A stretch of DNA of 64,000 nt from Lachnospiraceae bacterium (GTDB lineage Bacteria > Bacillota > Clostridia > Lachnospirales > Lachnospiraceae). The notes beneath the pieces were generated by a model, which was not told where the DNA came from, made no database searches, and saw nothing but the letters and a program-made list of their open reading frames with translations. Each line of letters opens with the position of its first letter. Position 1 is the stretch's first letter. The stretch covers positions 144,338-208,337 of the forward strand of contig JAIKZI010000039.1 in NCBI GenBank assembly GCA_024682375.1, given 5' to 3'. Below are positions 8,287 through 16,675 of this stretch, in pieces. The translations under genes and the position numbers were made by a program.

Positions 8287-9885
8287 CTATATAACTGATC
8301 TGGATATTTCTCCATCAATACATCTAAACTGGCATGACGACAATTGTGACTCAATATTTTTCTTATGACCATATAATATCAAAGTTGTGCCTGGATATAC
8401 ATCTCTATTTGCAACAATTCTACAATTTGCATCTGCAGCCAGCTTATTTTCTACTGATTCTTTTATCTTATTATTACTATCGAGATATCCTTGCGCTTCC
8501 TTTAGCGCATTTGTAATTCTAATCAGATATTCTGAGGTTTTTTTATCAGGTTTCAACCCTTTCTTTATAGATCTCGTATAATTAGCAATTATATTAGAAA
8601 ATCTATTAATTTCTTCTTCTAGTTTATTATTTGATTTTTCAATTCGCTTCAATAAATCTTTTGCCTGAGGTTTTGCCCCAATTTCTATAGTTGTTAAAGC
8701 GCCCATATCAGATCCAATCGTATCAGCTCTTACGCTTCCGCCAGATACAACTTTACAGCCAGCTATAAATCCTTTTTTCCCTTGAACAATAACATCTCCT
8801 TCAGCCGATACTTCTGAAGCTAAAAGGACACCGGATTCAACATATCCGCCGCAAATAATATGTCCATTTTCAATGAATTTTGCGATTACATTGCTTCCAG
8901 CTCTAATAAGTCCCTTACCCTGGCTATTGATTCCACGCTTTACTATGACCTGGCCCAAAGCCTCAATATTTGCATCCTCAACTACGCCTTCAACAATAAC
9001 ATCACCACCAGCTTTAACATTAAATCCAGTTCTTACATTTCCCTGTATTGTAACATTTCCGGAATAATTGATATCACCGGTTTTTGTATCTACGTCACCA
9101 GTCACAGTATACACATCACTAACAACCAAACGCCCCGTCACAAGAGCCACGTGGCCAGTCACTAAGGAATATACTTTTGTACCATCTTCTGATACTTTTG
9201 CATTCTTACCAATCTCTACTTGAGCCGGCTTTACCTTTTTAGGTTCAACATTCTTTCCATATAGATTGGTGCCATTTTCGCCTCTAACTTCTTTTACTAT
9301 TTCTAAAAGCAAATCGCCTTCGTTACAAATATTAATGACATTTAAGGAATGAAAATCCACGGAACCATCTTCATTTCTTTTAGGTTCAAGTGTCGGATCT
9401 GTATTGAAATAAAATTTTGCCGAACCATCCTTCCCCTCTATAGGAGCTTTTCCTTCAGCAAAAACAACATCTTGAAAATATACAGGAGATTTTACAAATT
9501 CATCAATGACATCCTCTTTAATTCCATATTTAACCATGTCAGAAGAAAGTGAAGCAATTATATCGTCCTTCGTAAGATCATTTCCGCCAAGAGAAGGTGG
9601 ATACACTCTCGATTTACAGTGCAATTCATCAGCTTCTATATACGTAACCATTGTTCCAGCGAAAAAATCGAAGCGACTTTTTCCCAAAGGCATCTCACTC
9701 TCTTCCTCTTTTCTAAGAAGCTGATCAAGTTTCTGAACGCTAAAAGAAGTAAAGCCCTGTTGTGTTAAATAGGACTCTACCTCTTTTATCTCACATTTAT
9801 CTCCACCATCTATCGGTGGATGATAAATCAAATATACATTTCCCGATTTAACCTCGAGTTGAACATAGGCATTCTTCTGTTCCAT
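8287..9885 (-). CDS. fapA: FapA family protein (DUF342)
   Basis: The 532-residue protein matches the DUF342/FapA layout. There is an N-terminal region (1-180), then a central beta-helix of repeated hydrophobic rungs (about 240-400), including GDVDTKTGDINYSGNVTIQG, VKAGGDVIVEGVVED, IEALGQVIVKRGI and EGDVIVQGKKGFIAG. A helical coiled-coil C-terminus (about 410-490) follows. Members are linked to polymer assembly or membrane-associated control; in Vibrio vulnificus FapA binds unphosphorylated glucose PTS IIA, which need not hold here. It follows fliA by 21 nt and precedes three uncharacterised genes. The fold resembles the bactofilin encoded 5 kb away, but the families are distinct. Confidence 0.85.
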   Translation of the reverse strand: MEQKNAYVQLEVKSGNVYLIYHPPIDGGDKCEIKEVESYLTQQGFTSFSVQKLDQLLRKEEESEMPLGKSRFDFFAGTMVTYIEADELHCKSRVYPPSLGGNDLTKDDIIASLSSDMVKYGIKEDVIDEFVKSPVYFQDVVFAEGKAPIEGKDGSAKFYFNTDPTLEPKRNEDGSVDFHSLNVINICNEGDLLLEIVKEVRGENGTNLYGKNVEPKKVKPAQVEIGKNAKVSEDGTKVYSLVTGHVALVTGRLVVSDVYTVTGDVDTKTGDINYSGNVTIQGNVRTGFNVKAGGDVIVEGVVEDANIEALGQVIVKRGINSQGKGLIRAGSNVIAKFIENGHIICGGYVESGVLLASEVSAEGDVIVQGKKGFIAGCKVVSGGSVRADTIGSDMGALTTIEIGAKPQAKDLLKRIEKSNNKLEEEINRFSNIIANYTRSIKKGLKPDKKTSEYLIRITNALKEAQGYLDSNNKIKESVENKLAADANCRIVANRDVYPGTTLILYGHKKNIESQLSSCQFRCIDGEISRSVI

Positions 9886-9906
9886 AAATCCCCCTTTATA
9901 GAAATC

Positions 9907-10677
9907 CTATGCATTATTTGTAAGTATTCCCAAGTAATCTCCCATAACGCCTCTCATCTTTCCAAGAGCCTTTGTATGAAGCTGTGATACTCGAGATTCA
10001 GAAACTGAAAGTATCTGACTGATTTCCTTAAGTGTCATCTCCTCATAATAGTAAAGAAGTATAACTTGCTGTTCTTTTTCTGTAAGAATATCAAGTGCAG
10101 CTTTCAATTTTTCTTTTAATTCTTCTTTTGCAATCTTCTCTTCTGGCTGAATAAAATGCGAATTTCTATCTGTTTCCATAGCAGGTTCAGAACCCTGCTC
10201 AACAAATTCATTAAGCGAAATAACATTTGTCATGTTTAAATCTGTCTGCCAATCATTCATTTCTTCTTCAGAAATTCCAAGTTCAATAGCAATTTCTGTA
10301 TCGGTGGCTGCATGACCGGTTCTAGCTTCAACTTCTTTTGAAGCAGCTTCTATCTTCTTCTGTTTTTGTCGAATAGTTCTAGGAATCCAATCCATTTTAC
10401 GGATCTGGTCTAGAATTGCACCCCTGATTCGTAAAGAAGCATATGTCTCAAATTTGACGCCTTGTGCTGTATCAAATCTATCAATAGCATCAATTAATCC
10501 AAACACACCATAACCACATAAATCATCAAATTCTACGTTCTTCCCTAAATATAGATTCATTCGACCTGCAACCACTTTTACAAGTGGAGCATATTCGATG
10601 ATGATCTGCTCTCTAAGCTCTGGTGTAGGCTTCTTTTTGTATGAATCCCATAACTTTTGCTTGTCCTGCTCGTTCAT
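9907..10677 (-). CDS. fliA: RNA polymerase sigma factor for flagellar genes (sigma-28, FliA/SigD family)
   Basis: The 256-residue factor directs late flagellar and chemotaxis transcription. Region 2 is seen at about 28-105 (PLVKVVAGRMNLYLGKNVEFDD, YGVFGLIDAIDRFDTAQGVKFETYASLRIRGAILDQIR). The linker region 3 follows with WIPRTIRQKQKKIE, and region 4 HTH near the C-terminus (TLKEISQILSVSESRVSQLH). Length and the AP-L-V-K start fit FliA/WhiG type. It lies 24 nt after a small membrane-protein gene downstream of cheD, the usual clostridial place at the end of the operon. Its anti-sigma factor FlgM is not in the window. Confidence 0.95.
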   Translation of the reverse strand: MNEQDKQKLWDSYKKKPTPELREQIIIEYAPLVKVVAGRMNLYLGKNVEFDDLCGYGVFGLIDAIDRFDTAQGVKFETYASLRIRGAILDQIRKMDWIPRTIRQKQKKIEAASKEVEARTGHAATDTEIAIELGISEEEMNDWQTDLNMTNVISLNEFVEQGSEPAMETDRNSHFIQPEEKIAKEELKEKLKAALDILTEKEQQVILLYYYEEMTLKEISQILSVSESRVSQLHTKALGKMRGVMGDYLGILTNNA

Positions 10678-10701
10678 GTTATTCCTCCGAAAACAGCTCT
10701 A

Positions 10702-11040
10702 CTAAAACTCTTCTGTAGATTCCGTTTCAGACTCTTCGCCTTCCTCTTCAAGTGATGTTTCTATATCATCCAGATCCGAAACTCCACCTTCCATTTCAGG
10801 CGACTCCATCATTTCCTGTTCCTGTTGTTTTTGTGTTTCTTCCATGTCTATCTTAAAAGTTCTATCGATAACGACACGAACAATAACTCCAAGTACATAA
10901 AAAATCAAAGCTACTAAAGCAAAACGCTTTACAAACACTCCGAAATCAACACCTTGAATTATTGAAATGACACACGCAATACCACTCGCTAATAAACATA
11001 TTGCAATCGGTAAAGGCTTAGTATTAGTTTTGTTTTTCAT
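10702..11040 (-). CDS. Small two-helix membrane protein with acidic tail
   Basis: The 112-residue product has two hydrophobic segments (about 10-30 and 36-56), then a basic stretch, then a strongly acidic Glu/Ser-rich tail of about 45 residues. It overlaps the end of cheD by 4 nt and precedes fliA by 24 nt, so translation is coupled to cheD. Similar short ORFs occur between cheD and the sigma-28 gene in clostridia and in Bacillus (SwrB position). SwrB is membrane-anchored and promotes flagellar assembly, but I see no sequence similarity that would justify the name. Function unknown. Confidence 0.7.
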   Translation of the reverse strand: MKNKTNTKPLPIAICLLASGIACVISIIQGVDFGVFVKRFALVALIFYVLGVIVRVVIDRTFKIDMEETQKQQEQEMMESPEMEGGVSDLDDIETSLEEEGEESETESTEEF

Positions 11041-11525
11041 ATCTCTTTCACTGGCTTTCCTACAGCTTTTATCAAATATTTTCCAGTCTCACTATAAAGT
11101 TCTACTGTACGTCCATAGTTCAAACCACAATCTTCAGCGATGAGTCTAATACCTAATTCTTTTAATTTTTTCTTAGAAGCCGCAGCATTCTGCTCGCCAA
11201 TATTGATAGCGGAAGCCGCACTTCCAGAAAGTGCAAACATCTTTGCTCCGCCTGCTATTTTTGCAACAAGACGAGTTTTAGAAGCACCTGCTTTTACCAT
11301 CTGTTTAACAAGTTCTTCAATACCCGTATCCGCAAACTTGGCAATATTCGAATTATTTCGAATAGCCTTACTATCAGGCAGCATAATATGAGCCAACCCT
11401 GTGACCTTTGTAACCGGATCATATAGCGCAATTCCAACGCAGGAACCTAATCCGATTGTAGTCAAAGAGTCCGGTTCTTTACAGACTTTCAGATCCGCCA
11501 TACCGACTTTTATCATCTGACCCAT
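11037..11525 (-). CDS. cheD: Chemoreceptor glutamine deamidase CheD
   Basis: CheD deamidates specific glutamines of chemoreceptors and binds CheC. The 162-residue product has the catalytic Cys29 in LGSCVGIALYD and His46 in GLAHIMLPDS, the expected Cys-His pair, followed by KIAGGAKMF. It is 16 nt after cheC, the regulatory partner. With cheB and cheC in the same operon this gives a Bacillus-type adaptation system. Start ATG at 11525 gives the full N-terminus MGQMIKVGMADLKV. Confidence 0.95.
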   Translation of the reverse strand: MGQMIKVGMADLKVCKEPDSLTTIGLGSCVGIALYDPVTKVTGLAHIMLPDSKAIRNNSNIAKFADTGIEELVKQMVKAGASKTRLVAKIAGGAKMFALSGSAASAINIGEQNAAASKKKLKELGIRLIAEDCGLNYGRTVELYSETGKYLIKAVGKPVKEI

Positions 11526-11541
11526 AGATTTATCCTATCTT

Positions 11542-12153
11542 CTAAATCGAAATTCCCAAAGATGTAAGAATCTTTGCAAAAGATTCTTCATCCGGCATCA
11601 AAATAAAATAACCATCAATTGAGCCATCGCCACCAATTGCTGTTTTAATCATAAGAGCTCTGTCACTCATAAGTCCAAACTGTACAGCTGGAACGCTTAA
11701 AATAGCAGCAGCCATATCAATTGATACAGAAGGTACTGTTGGGCTAATAACTAAATTTGTAAGTGTAGAAATAGCCGATAAATATGAGCCGGCAATAATA
11801 TTTCCTACTTCACGAAGTGCTGATAAATCCATCTCATCGAATTCTTTTTCATCATCTGGATCTCTCATCATAAGAAGGTTTACCATCTTATGTGCAGACT
11901 TCATATCCATGATAAACATCATGCTTCCATCAATATCAGCTTCTACTCCAAGCATAATACCAACTACAATCTGTTCCTCAGAGCCAATTGCTTCACCTAA
12001 TTTTTCAACAGGCATAAGTTCTACCTTAGGTACACCCATATCCATCTTCAAATTAAGCATATTAGAAATTGCAGTTGTAGCATTTCCTGTACCGATATTG
12101 CCAATCTCTCTCAAGACATCTATATACATGTCATTAAGCTGATCTAGATTCAT
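11542..12153 (-). CDS. cheC: CheY-P phosphatase CheC
   Basis: CheC hydrolyses CheY-P and, when bound to CheD, withholds it from receptors. The 203-residue protein has both active-site motifs of the CheC/FliY/CheX family: LREIGNIGTGNA (E16, N19) and LREVGNIIAGSY (about E113, N116). Both Glu-xx-Asn pairs are intact, so two working sites are expected as in Bacillus subtilis CheC. It stands between cheW and cheD, with a hairpin in the cheW-cheC spacer. Confidence 0.95.
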   Translation of the reverse strand: MNLDQLNDMYIDVLREIGNIGTGNATTAISNMLNLKMDMGVPKVELMPVEKLGEAIGSEEQIVVGIMLGVEADIDGSMMFIMDMKSAHKMVNLLMMRDPDDEKEFDEMDLSALREVGNIIAGSYLSAISTLTNLVISPTVPSVSIDMAAAILSVPAVQFGLMSDRALMIKTAIGGDGSIDGYFILMPDEESFAKILTSLGISI

Positions 12154-12176
12154 AAAACTCCTATCTATCTAAATCA

Positions 12177-12204
12177 GATAAGGAGAAAATTATTTCTCCT
12201 TATC
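12177..12204 (-). other. Perfect 12-bp hairpin over the cheW stop codon
   Basis: GATAAGGAGAAA and TTTCTCCTTATC form a perfect 12-pair stem with a 4-nt loop that contains the cheW stop codon. On the minus-strand transcript it is not followed by a T run, so it is a poor intrinsic terminator. It may be an RNA processing or stability element between cheW and cheC. The stem includes an AGGAG-like sequence, but 35 nt or more from cheC, too far to be its ribosome binding site. Confidence 0.6.
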
Positions 12205-12669
12205 CTTTGTAGATTCGCCAGCGACCTTATCAATATCAAAAATTGAAATTAGTCTATCGCCATCTTTTCCAATTCCATTTATGAAATTGCCCTTTGTCTC
12301 TTTCATATTAGATACATTCCTATCAATATCAGATTCGCCCAAAGATACAACTTCATTAACAGAATCTACAATAATGCCTAAGTAGCCTAATTCTTCAAGC
12401 TTTAAAATAATAATTCTTGTAGAATTAGTAAACTGATCGTCCTCAAGGCCCATCTTCATTCTAATGCTCATGACAGGAACAACCTCACCACGAAGGTTTA
12501 TAACTCCCTTATAATGAGCTGGAGCCTTTGGAACTCTGGTAATAGAAGAAAGACGAACGATATTATCAACAAAAGAAATATCGATGCCATAATGTTCTCC
12601 ACCAAGAGTTACAACAATATACTGCTGCTTAGCCTCTTCAATTACATCAAGTTCTTCTGATTTACTCAT
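12190..12669 (-). CDS. cheW: Chemotaxis coupling protein CheW
   Basis: CheW bridges chemoreceptors and CheA in the receptor array. The 159-residue product is a single CheW domain: QYIVVTLGGEHYGIDISFV (residues 16-34), VPKAPAHYKGVINLRGEVVPVMSIRMKMGL (about 55-85) and GIIVDSVNEVVSLG. It follows cheA by 17 nt and carries a 12-bp hairpin over its stop codon. Confidence 0.96.
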   Translation of the reverse strand: MSKSEELDVIEEAKQQYIVVTLGGEHYGIDISFVDNIVRLSSITRVPKAPAHYKGVINLRGEVVPVMSIRMKMGLEDDQFTNSTRIIILKLEELGYLGIIVDSVNEVVSLGESDIDRNVSNMKETKGNFINGIGKDGDRLISIFDIDKVAGESTKDKEK

Positions 12670-12686
12670 AAGTTTCTCCTCCAGCC

Positions 12687-14813
12687 TTAGAACAATGAAT
12701 TAACATCAAGAATCAACGCAACTTCACCATCACCAAGAATTGTAGCACCACTGATGTGCTTATTATCTTCGATAACCTTTCCTAGTGACTTGATTACGAT
12801 TTCCTGCTGTCCAATCAAATTATCTACAACGATACCTACGAAACTATCGCCCTTCTTAACAACAACAACAGTAATGCTTTCCTGCTGTTCTTCCTTCTCT
12901 TCGCAGTCGAGAATCTTATCCAAATGAACCAAAGGAATTACACTACCACGGAGGTAAATAACTTCTTTAGCCTGAACATATTTGATATCAGTAACTGGAA
13001 TATATTCAATATTCTGGATAGAAGCAAGTGCGATTGCATACTTCTCTTCTCTAACTTCAACCATAAGAGCCTGGATGATAGCAAGTGTAAGAGGAAGTCT
13101 TACTGTAAATGTAGAACCAGATCCAAGTGTAGATTCTACTTCTACATCACCACCGAGCTGCTCAACATTGGATTTAACAACATCAAGACCAACTCCTCGT
13201 CCAGAAATATCTGTAATCTTTTTAGCCATTGAGAATGATGGCATGAATAGGAAGTTGATAATTTCTTTATCTGTAAGCTTATCAGCTTCTTCCTCAGTAA
13301 CAATGCCTCTTTCAATAGCTTTACCTTTAATAGCTTCAGCATCGATACCGGCACCATCATCGCCTACCTTGATGATTACGTTATTGCCTTCCTGATAAGC
13401 GTTCAACCAGATTTTACCAGTTTCCGGCTTACCTTCTTTACGACGAACATCAGGATCTTCAATACCGTGATCAGCTGAATTTCTAAGCAAATGCTGCAAA
13501 GGATCACCGATCTGATCGACTACTGTTCTATCAAGCTCTGTTTCCTCACCAGTCATTACCAAATCCATAGGCTTATTTAGTCTTCTAGAAAGGTCTCTAA
13601 TCATACGAGGGAACTTATTAACTACACTTTCAATAGGAACCATTCGAACCTTCATAACTGATTCATGAAGATTTGTTGTGATTCTTTCTAGATATTCAAT
13701 CTGCTCAGAGAAATTAACTCCTCCGCCTGATTCCATTGAATTAGCTCTAGAAACAAGTGTATTCTTAGCAATAATAAGCTCGCTGACCTGATTCATAAGG
13801 TCATCTAACTTTTCAATATCTACACGGACTGTTCTAGCTGTAACAGGTTTGCCCTTTGCAGCTGGAGCCTTCTTATCATCTTTCTTTTCTGCCTTAGCAG
13901 GTGCTTTAGGCGCTGGAGCTGCTGGAGCAGCTGGTGCTGCAGGTGCATTTGCTTCTTCTGCCGGAGCCTGAGGTGCAGCAGAAGGCGCTGGCTGAGCCTC
14001 ACCTTCATGATACATTTCAGCTGTAACTGGTCCAATTTCACATGAATCAATTTCTGAAACAGCTTCAATTGCAGCCTTTAGTTCATCAGGATTAGCATCT
14101 GTCTGAACCAAAACGCTAAAATCAAATTCAAATTTCTCATCTTCAACATCACTTGAAGAAGGATCATATACTAAAATATCACCTGCGTCTTCGATTGCCT
14201 TATATACAAGGAAGGCTCTCGCTGCCTTAAGCAAGCAATCATGATTAACATGAACAGTAATACCAAGAACTGTATTACCACCTTCAAGTGTCTCAACAAC
14301 CTTGATTTTATCATTATCATCCATGTTTAGATGTGTATATAAAGGTGCATCTGATGACGCATCCGCTGGTGCATTCTGAGCAGAAGCTGCAGCTTCATTT
14401 GCTGCAGGAGCTGCTGTTTCCTTTCCCATTGCGCGATTCAGAAAATCATTCAATTTCTGAATCAAAACAGCGTTATCTTCATCACCTTCATTTGAAGTAT
14501 TCTTTACATTATCTACATAGGCTTCGATAGCATCTAGACAATTAAAAAGAATATCAATAAGTTCACTTGTTACCTTAACATTGTCATTACGAACTTCCTG
14601 GAACACATTTTCCATATCGTGTGTCAAATGCTGCATCTTTTTGAAGCCCATAGTACCAGCCATACCTTTTAAAGAGTGAGCTACACGGAAGATCTCATTT
14701 ACAGTGTCAGAATTATCAGGCTCCTGTTCGAGTGCCATGATATTGTCACTAAGAGTCTGAATGTGCTCGTTTGACTCATCGATAAAGACGTCTAAATACT
14801 GGCTAACATCCAT
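12687..14813 (-). CDS. cheA: Chemotaxis sensor histidine kinase CheA
   Basis: CheA autophosphorylates under receptor control and passes phosphate to CheY. The domains appear in the usual order in 708 residues. P1 carries the phospho-accepting His46 (RVAHSLKGMAGTMGF). A P2 CheY-docking region lies around 155-265, then a Pro/Ala/Lys linker (PAAPAAPAAPAPKAP). P3 is the dimerisation domain. P4 is the ATPase with N box (LLRNSADHGIE), G1 (VGDDGAGID) and G2 (GRGVGLDVV), and P5 is CheW-like. All catalytic motifs are intact. It begins 1 nt after the cheB stop, and cheW follows. The Ala/Pro linker is longer than usual. Confidence 0.97.
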   Translation of the reverse strand: MDVSQYLDVFIDESNEHIQTLSDNIMALEQEPDNSDTVNEIFRVAHSLKGMAGTMGFKKMQHLTHDMENVFQEVRNDNVKVTSELIDILFNCLDAIEAYVDNVKNTSNEGDEDNAVLIQKLNDFLNRAMGKETAAPAANEAAASAQNAPADASSDAPLYTHLNMDDNDKIKVVETLEGGNTVLGITVHVNHDCLLKAARAFLVYKAIEDAGDILVYDPSSSDVEDEKFEFDFSVLVQTDANPDELKAAIEAVSEIDSCEIGPVTAEMYHEGEAQPAPSAAPQAPAEEANAPAAPAAPAAPAPKAPAKAEKKDDKKAPAAKGKPVTARTVRVDIEKLDDLMNQVSELIIAKNTLVSRANSMESGGGVNFSEQIEYLERITTNLHESVMKVRMVPIESVVNKFPRMIRDLSRRLNKPMDLVMTGEETELDRTVVDQIGDPLQHLLRNSADHGIEDPDVRRKEGKPETGKIWLNAYQEGNNVIIKVGDDGAGIDAEAIKGKAIERGIVTEEEADKLTDKEIINFLFMPSFSMAKKITDISGRGVGLDVVKSNVEQLGGDVEVESTLGSGSTFTVRLPLTLAIIQALMVEVREEKYAIALASIQNIEYIPVTDIKYVQAKEVIYLRGSVIPLVHLDKILDCEEKEEQQESITVVVVKKGDSFVGIVVDNLIGQQEIVIKSLGKVIEDNKHISGATILGDGEVALILDVNSLF

Positions 14814-14814
14814 C

Positions 14815-15918
14815 TTATTTTACCTCCAATTCCTTTCTGATCGCATCTGCGACCTTGTCAATTGGTGCCGAAACATCTGTTATTCCACTTTGATCAGCTG
14901 CTTTTGGCATTCCATAAACAACACAGGTTTCTTGAGATTGGGTAATAACTCTAACGTGCTTATGCTTCTTTAGAAATTGAATACCGTCCGTACCATCTCT
15001 GCCCATTCCTGTTAGTACCACGCACACAATATCATCGTAATGAGTTTTAGCTAAAGAATTGAACATCACATCAGCGCAAGGTCTCAAACTATTAACCGGT
15101 GGATCATCAAAAACTCTCGCATAGCCTTTTCCATTCCTCGTATAAACCTCAAGATGTCTTCCACCAGGAGCTAAATATACGATATCTGGTTTTAGCTCTT
15201 CGCCATCATCTGCTTCTTTTACCTTGAGCTTAGACTCTGAATCGATTCGCTCTGCCAGGGAAAAAGTAAACCCTTTTGGCATATGCTGTACGATTACAAC
15301 AGGCACTCCCAAAGGAGGAAGCATCTTTATCATCACATGTAAAGCCTGTGGCCCACCTGTCGAAGATGCGATAGCTATGATTCTTTTTGAATTTCCCGAA
15401 GTAACACTAGCTGATGTTGAATTCACTTTAGAAAACACACTTTCCGCCCTAGGACTAGGCTTTGGTACAATTTTCTCCTGCGATGATACCAGCGATTCAT
15501 TACCAAATAGTCCTGAAGAAGAACTGTTAATCAAAAATCTCGCGACTTCAGATAGATCAGCTTTAAACTTCTTGTGACCTGATCCAAAAATATGGAAAGG
15601 AACACTAACACACTTAACCTCTTTCATTCCGGAAAAAACAGATGCAGCATCTATATCTTCCTTTGCTTCGCCATGCAGCAAAATTGCCTTAAAACGAATC
15701 TTCTTAGAAGTAAGTGTGTTAATCACTTCTGATCCATTCTTGCGAGGTAAATACATGTTTACAATAATTATATCTGGTTTTTCAGATACAACTTTTGAAA
15801 CAGCTTCTTCTCCATCACAGCAAGTAATGATCTCATATGTATTTGTGCTTTCGCTGATTATATCACAGATAGCCTTTCTCACGAGTGCAGAATCATGCGC
15901 TATAAGTATTTTTGTCAT
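14815..15918 (-). CDS. cheB: Chemotaxis methylesterase/glutaminase CheB with degenerate receiver domain
   Basis: CheB removes methyl groups from chemoreceptors. The C-terminal methylesterase (about 175-367) has its catalytic triad: Ser in IAIASSTGGPQ, His in IVQHMPKGF, Asp in LTGMGRDGTDG. The N-terminal receiver (1-120) has the fold but has lost the key residues. The phosphoacceptor Asp is Asn54 (IIIVNMYLPRKNG), the conserved Lys of the K-P motif is Val (CVSVPF), and one acidic-pocket Asp is His8 (IAHDSA). The esterase is therefore unlikely to be switched by CheA phosphotransfer. The gene overlaps the pilZ stop by 4 nt and precedes cheA. It is full length, not a pseudogene. Confidence 0.92.
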   Translation of the reverse strand: MTKILIAHDSALVRKAICDIISESTNTYEIITCCDGEEAVSKVVSEKPDIIIVNMYLPRKNGSEVINTLTSKKIRFKAILLHGEAKEDIDAASVFSGMKEVKCVSVPFHIFGSGHKKFKADLSEVARFLINSSSSGLFGNESLVSSQEKIVPKPSPRAESVFSKVNSTSASVTSGNSKRIIAIASSTGGPQALHVMIKMLPPLGVPVVIVQHMPKGFTFSLAERIDSESKLKVKEADDGEELKPDIVYLAPGGRHLEVYTRNGKGYARVFDDPPVNSLRPCADVMFNSLAKTHYDDIVCVVLTGMGRDGTDGIQFLKKHKHVRVITQSQETCVVYGMPKAADQSGITDVSAPIDKVADAIRKELEVK

Positions 15919-16658
15919 ACTTCCCGCTCTTTTCTCCGTCTTTTTCTTTCCAATTCGAAAATATATCTGACAATTACTTCCTGACTGAGCTTTTCAAATC
16001 GATAATCAAATCGTATTCTATGTGAATACTGATCAGTATCTTCGATATGGTCAGAACCGACGCATTTTCCGATTAGTTCAACATGTCTGATGCCACTATC
16101 TAAAGCTAAATCAAAATCAAACAAACAATATTCATCTTCTTTAATACTGTATGGTGCTGTAAACTTAATTCCACCACCACTTATATCTATTATAGTACCA
16201 TATTCTTCTGATTTTCTCTCACCCAGATCGATTTTATTTTGAATATTCTGTCTAAGTAAAGCCATATTTTCAAAATCTAAATCTTCTTCCTTTAATGGAA
16301 TAAATCGGGTTGGCACTAAACAATCAACTCTATAGAATTCTCTTCTTTGATATTTTGAAAGCTTACCTAACAACTGAACCTTTATAAGATAAAAATTCTG
16401 GCTCTTATATCGATCAATTACTACTCCATCAGCTCTAACCAAGCCTTTATCTGTTATAAATACAAATTTATATTTAATTCCTTGATGCAATGGAGCTAGA
16501 TGTCCTTTTTTCATAGGTGTTGTAATCTCAATTACATCATCTTCTACAACACTAAACAATGAACTTTTGTAAGTATTCACAATTTTATTTTCTTCTAAAC
16601 CAGCTGCAAAATGAGTTACTTCAATTTTGCATCCTGGTATGATTTCATCTAATTCCAT
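15915..16658 (-). CDS. PilZ-domain flagellar brake protein (YcgR/YpfA type)
   Basis: The 247-residue protein has an N-terminal YcgR-like domain (1-95) and a C-terminal PilZ domain. The two c-di-GMP motifs are present: the arginine motif in YQRREFYRV (about 103-111) and DISGGGIKF (about 153-161). In Bacillus and enterics such proteins bind c-di-GMP and slow the motor by contacting MotA or FliG/FliM. Its position inside the fla/che operon between flhG and cheB, overlapping cheB by 4 nt, supports a motility brake. Binding is inferred from motifs only. Confidence 0.9.
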   Translation of the reverse strand: MELDEIIPGCKIEVTHFAAGLEENKIVNTYKSSLFSVVEDDVIEITTPMKKGHLAPLHQGIKYKFVFITDKGLVRADGVVIDRYKSQNFYLIKVQLLGKLSKYQRREFYRVDCLVPTRFIPLKEEDLDFENMALLRQNIQNKIDLGERKSEEYGTIIDISGGGIKFTAPYSIKEDEYCLFDFDLALDSGIRHVELIGKCVGSDHIEDTDQYSHRIRFDYRFEKLSQEVIVRYIFELERKRRRKEREV

Positions 16659-16675
16659 TTTAATATCCTTTTCTA

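Noticed and set aside
14815-15918. cheB as a pseudogene
   Set aside because: The frame is complete, the esterase triad is intact and the overlap with the neighbouring gene is kept; only the receiver residues have changed.
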